DNA from: JAWLCA01 sp050485905
GTDB lineage: Bacteria > Pseudomonadota > Alphaproteobacteria > Rhodobacterales > Rhodobacteraceae
NCBI GenBank assembly: GCA_050485905.1
Contig: JBJHCH010000157.1
Coordinates: forward strand, 1 to 6,173
Direction of reading: 5' to 3'
Length of the DNA: 6,173 nucleotides
Of this stretch, positions 5,151 through 6,173 are shown piece after piece. The notes under the pieces were generated by a model. It did no database searches and was not told the origin of the DNA. It saw only the letters and a list, made by a program, of their open reading frames with translations. Made by a program: the position numbers and the translations under genes. Position 1 is the stretch's first letter. Every line of letters starts with the position of its first letter.

Positions 5151-6173
5151 GATCGCGCGCGACGGACATGGACTTCATAATCGCGTGAACCTGATCGCCC
5201 GGTTCCAGTTTCATCTGGCCAGCGGCTCGGCGGGTGATGCGCGCGACAATCTCCTGCCCGTTGACTGCGACATGGACCATCACAGCCGGCCCCGCGCCTG
5301 GCACGATGCGCGCGATGGTGCCGGCCAGTATGTTCTGCGCCGATAGCCCGTCGGGGCGGGCGCGGGACAGGATCACCTCGTGCGCCATGATCCTCACCCG
5401 GACGCGGCTCCCGACCACGCCCTCTACCCTCGGGAGGAGCAGCGGACCGCTTGCGGTGTCGAGCCGTGTCAGTCCGTCAGGCAGGTGTTCGGACACGGTT
5501 GCAGGCAACATCACCGCCAGTTCGCGTATGCCCATGGCGCGCAGCGCGTCTGCGTCTGCCATAACCTCGGCCGTCGTGCCGGCGCGAACAATGCGGCCTT
5601 TTTCTATCACCACCATCTGGTCGGCCAGTAGCTGGGCCTCGTTCACGTCATGGGTCACCAGCACCACCGGCATCTTCAGATGCGCGCGCAGTGAGATGAT
5701 TTCACCATAGAGCCTTTCGCGTGTCGCCCGGTCCACGGCCGAGAAGGGCTCGTCGAGCAGCAGCGCCTGCGGGCGCCTGGCCAGCGCGCGCGCCACCGCC
5801 ACGCGCTGTTGCTGCCCCCCCGAAAGTTGCGCGGGCCTGCGGTCAGCCAGACCGTGCAGGTTCACCAGATCGAGGATGCGTCCAGCCTCGATGGGGTCGG
5901 GCCGGTCCATCGCCGCCATCACATTTTGCGCCGCGGTCATGTGCGGAAACAGCGCGTAGTTCTGGAACACCAGCCCCACGCGGCGCCGATGCGGCGCGAG
6001 GTGCACCCTCGCGGCGGTATCAAGCCATACGGTGCCGTCCACCGTGACGCGCGCCATCTCGGGCGTCCACAACCCGGCGACGGTGCGCAGAAGGGTCGTC
6101 TTGCCAGACCCCGAATGACCGACCAGAGCCAGAAGCTCGCCCGGCTCGACCCGAAAGGCCATGTCAAGCGGGA
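5125..6173 (-). CDS. modC: Molybdate-type ABC transporter ATPase ModC (N-terminus beyond the right edge)
   Basis: A cytoplasmic ATPase that powers molybdate (or tungstate) import. The frame is open to the window edge, reading Pro-Leu-Asp before MAFRVEPGELLALVG, so the Met at 6162 is internal and the real start lies a short way outside. Counting from that Met: Walker A GHSGSGKTT at 15-23, Q-loop Gln67 in FQNYALFPH, signature LSGGQ at 113-117, Walker B LLLDEP at 134-139, D-loop SAVD and H-loop His171. The C-terminal part fits ModC well: a linker with GLTRLDTASGPLLLPRV, RIMAHEVILSRARP, then a TOBE domain from about 272 to 335 (AQNILAGTIARIVPG through ARITRRAAGQMKLEPG and AIMKSMSV). TOBE domains bind the oxyanion in related regulators and tune transport. 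It ends with TAG at 5127-5125. The rest of a modAB set would be expected to the right. Tungstate-type or other TOBE-bearing importers are less likely alternatives. Confidence 0.8.
   Translation of the reverse strand, partial: PLDMAFRVEPGELLALVGHSGSGKTTLLRTVAGLWTPEMARVTVDGTVWLDTAARVHLAPHRRRVGLVFQNYALFPHMTAAQNVMAAMDRPDPIEAGRILDLVNLHGLADRRPAQLSGGQQQRVAVARALARRPQALLLDEPFSAVDRATRERLYGEIISLRAHLKMPVVLVTHDVNEAQLLADQMVVIEKGRIVRAGTTAEVMADADALRAMGIRELAVMLPATVSEHLPDGLTRLDTASGPLLLPRVEGVVGSRVRVRIMAHEVILSRARPDGLSAQNILAGTIARIVPGAGPAVMVHVAVNGQEIVARITRRAAGQMKLEPGDQVHAIMKSMSVARDHVARAPDR

Noticed and set aside
4834..5346. A 170-codon plus-strand frame starting with a signal-peptide-like MKLLFRVSVGLFATAATAAL
   Set aside because: It needs a TTG start without a clear ribosome binding site. 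It runs antisense through the modC TOBE domain and has no recognisable domain after the first 20 residues.

Overview
The window looks like chromosomal DNA from a high-GC alphaproteobacterium, probably of the Rhodobacterales/Paracoccus type. That guess rests on strong G/C preference at third codon positions, strong Shine-Dalgarno sites, ATGA gene overlaps and the character of the proteins, not on any marker gene. Every gene I can support is on the minus strand, so the window reads right to left.

From the right edge to 5125 lies most of an ABC ATPase with a C-terminal TOBE domain, best read as ModC, the ATP-hydrolysing subunit of a molybdate (possibly tungstate) importer. Its N-terminus is outside the window. 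About 500 bases (4622-5124) without a convincing gene follow. Near the downstream operon this gap holds a candidate promoter and a repeat/palindrome that looks like an operator.

From 4621 down to the left edge runs a Dpp/Opp-type (peptide/nickel/opine family) ABC import operon. It encodes a secreted solute-binding protein (2993-4621), a DppB-like permease (1976-2926), a DppC-like permease (1087-1971), a DppF-like ATPase (74-1090) and the first 25 codons of a DppD-like ATPase (1-77). The binding protein would capture the solute in the periplasm, the two permeases form the channel and the two ATPases drive transport. The genes are tightly packed: a hairpin-containing 66-base spacer after the binding protein, a 4-base gap between B and C, and ATGA overlaps at C/F and F/D. 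The substrate cannot be read from the sequence.

The most striking feature is a single in-frame TGA at codon 68 of the DppB-like permease, where relatives appear to have tryptophan. The frame is intact and well conserved on both sides, so this is a very recent nonsense mutation, a sequencing error or a readthrough site. Other points worth a look are a perfect hairpin masking the ribosome binding site of the DppD-like gene, the 11-bp hairpin after the binding-protein gene, and the paired TTGTCAA motifs upstream of the operon. I see no mobile element, CRISPR array, RNA gene or clearly new system.
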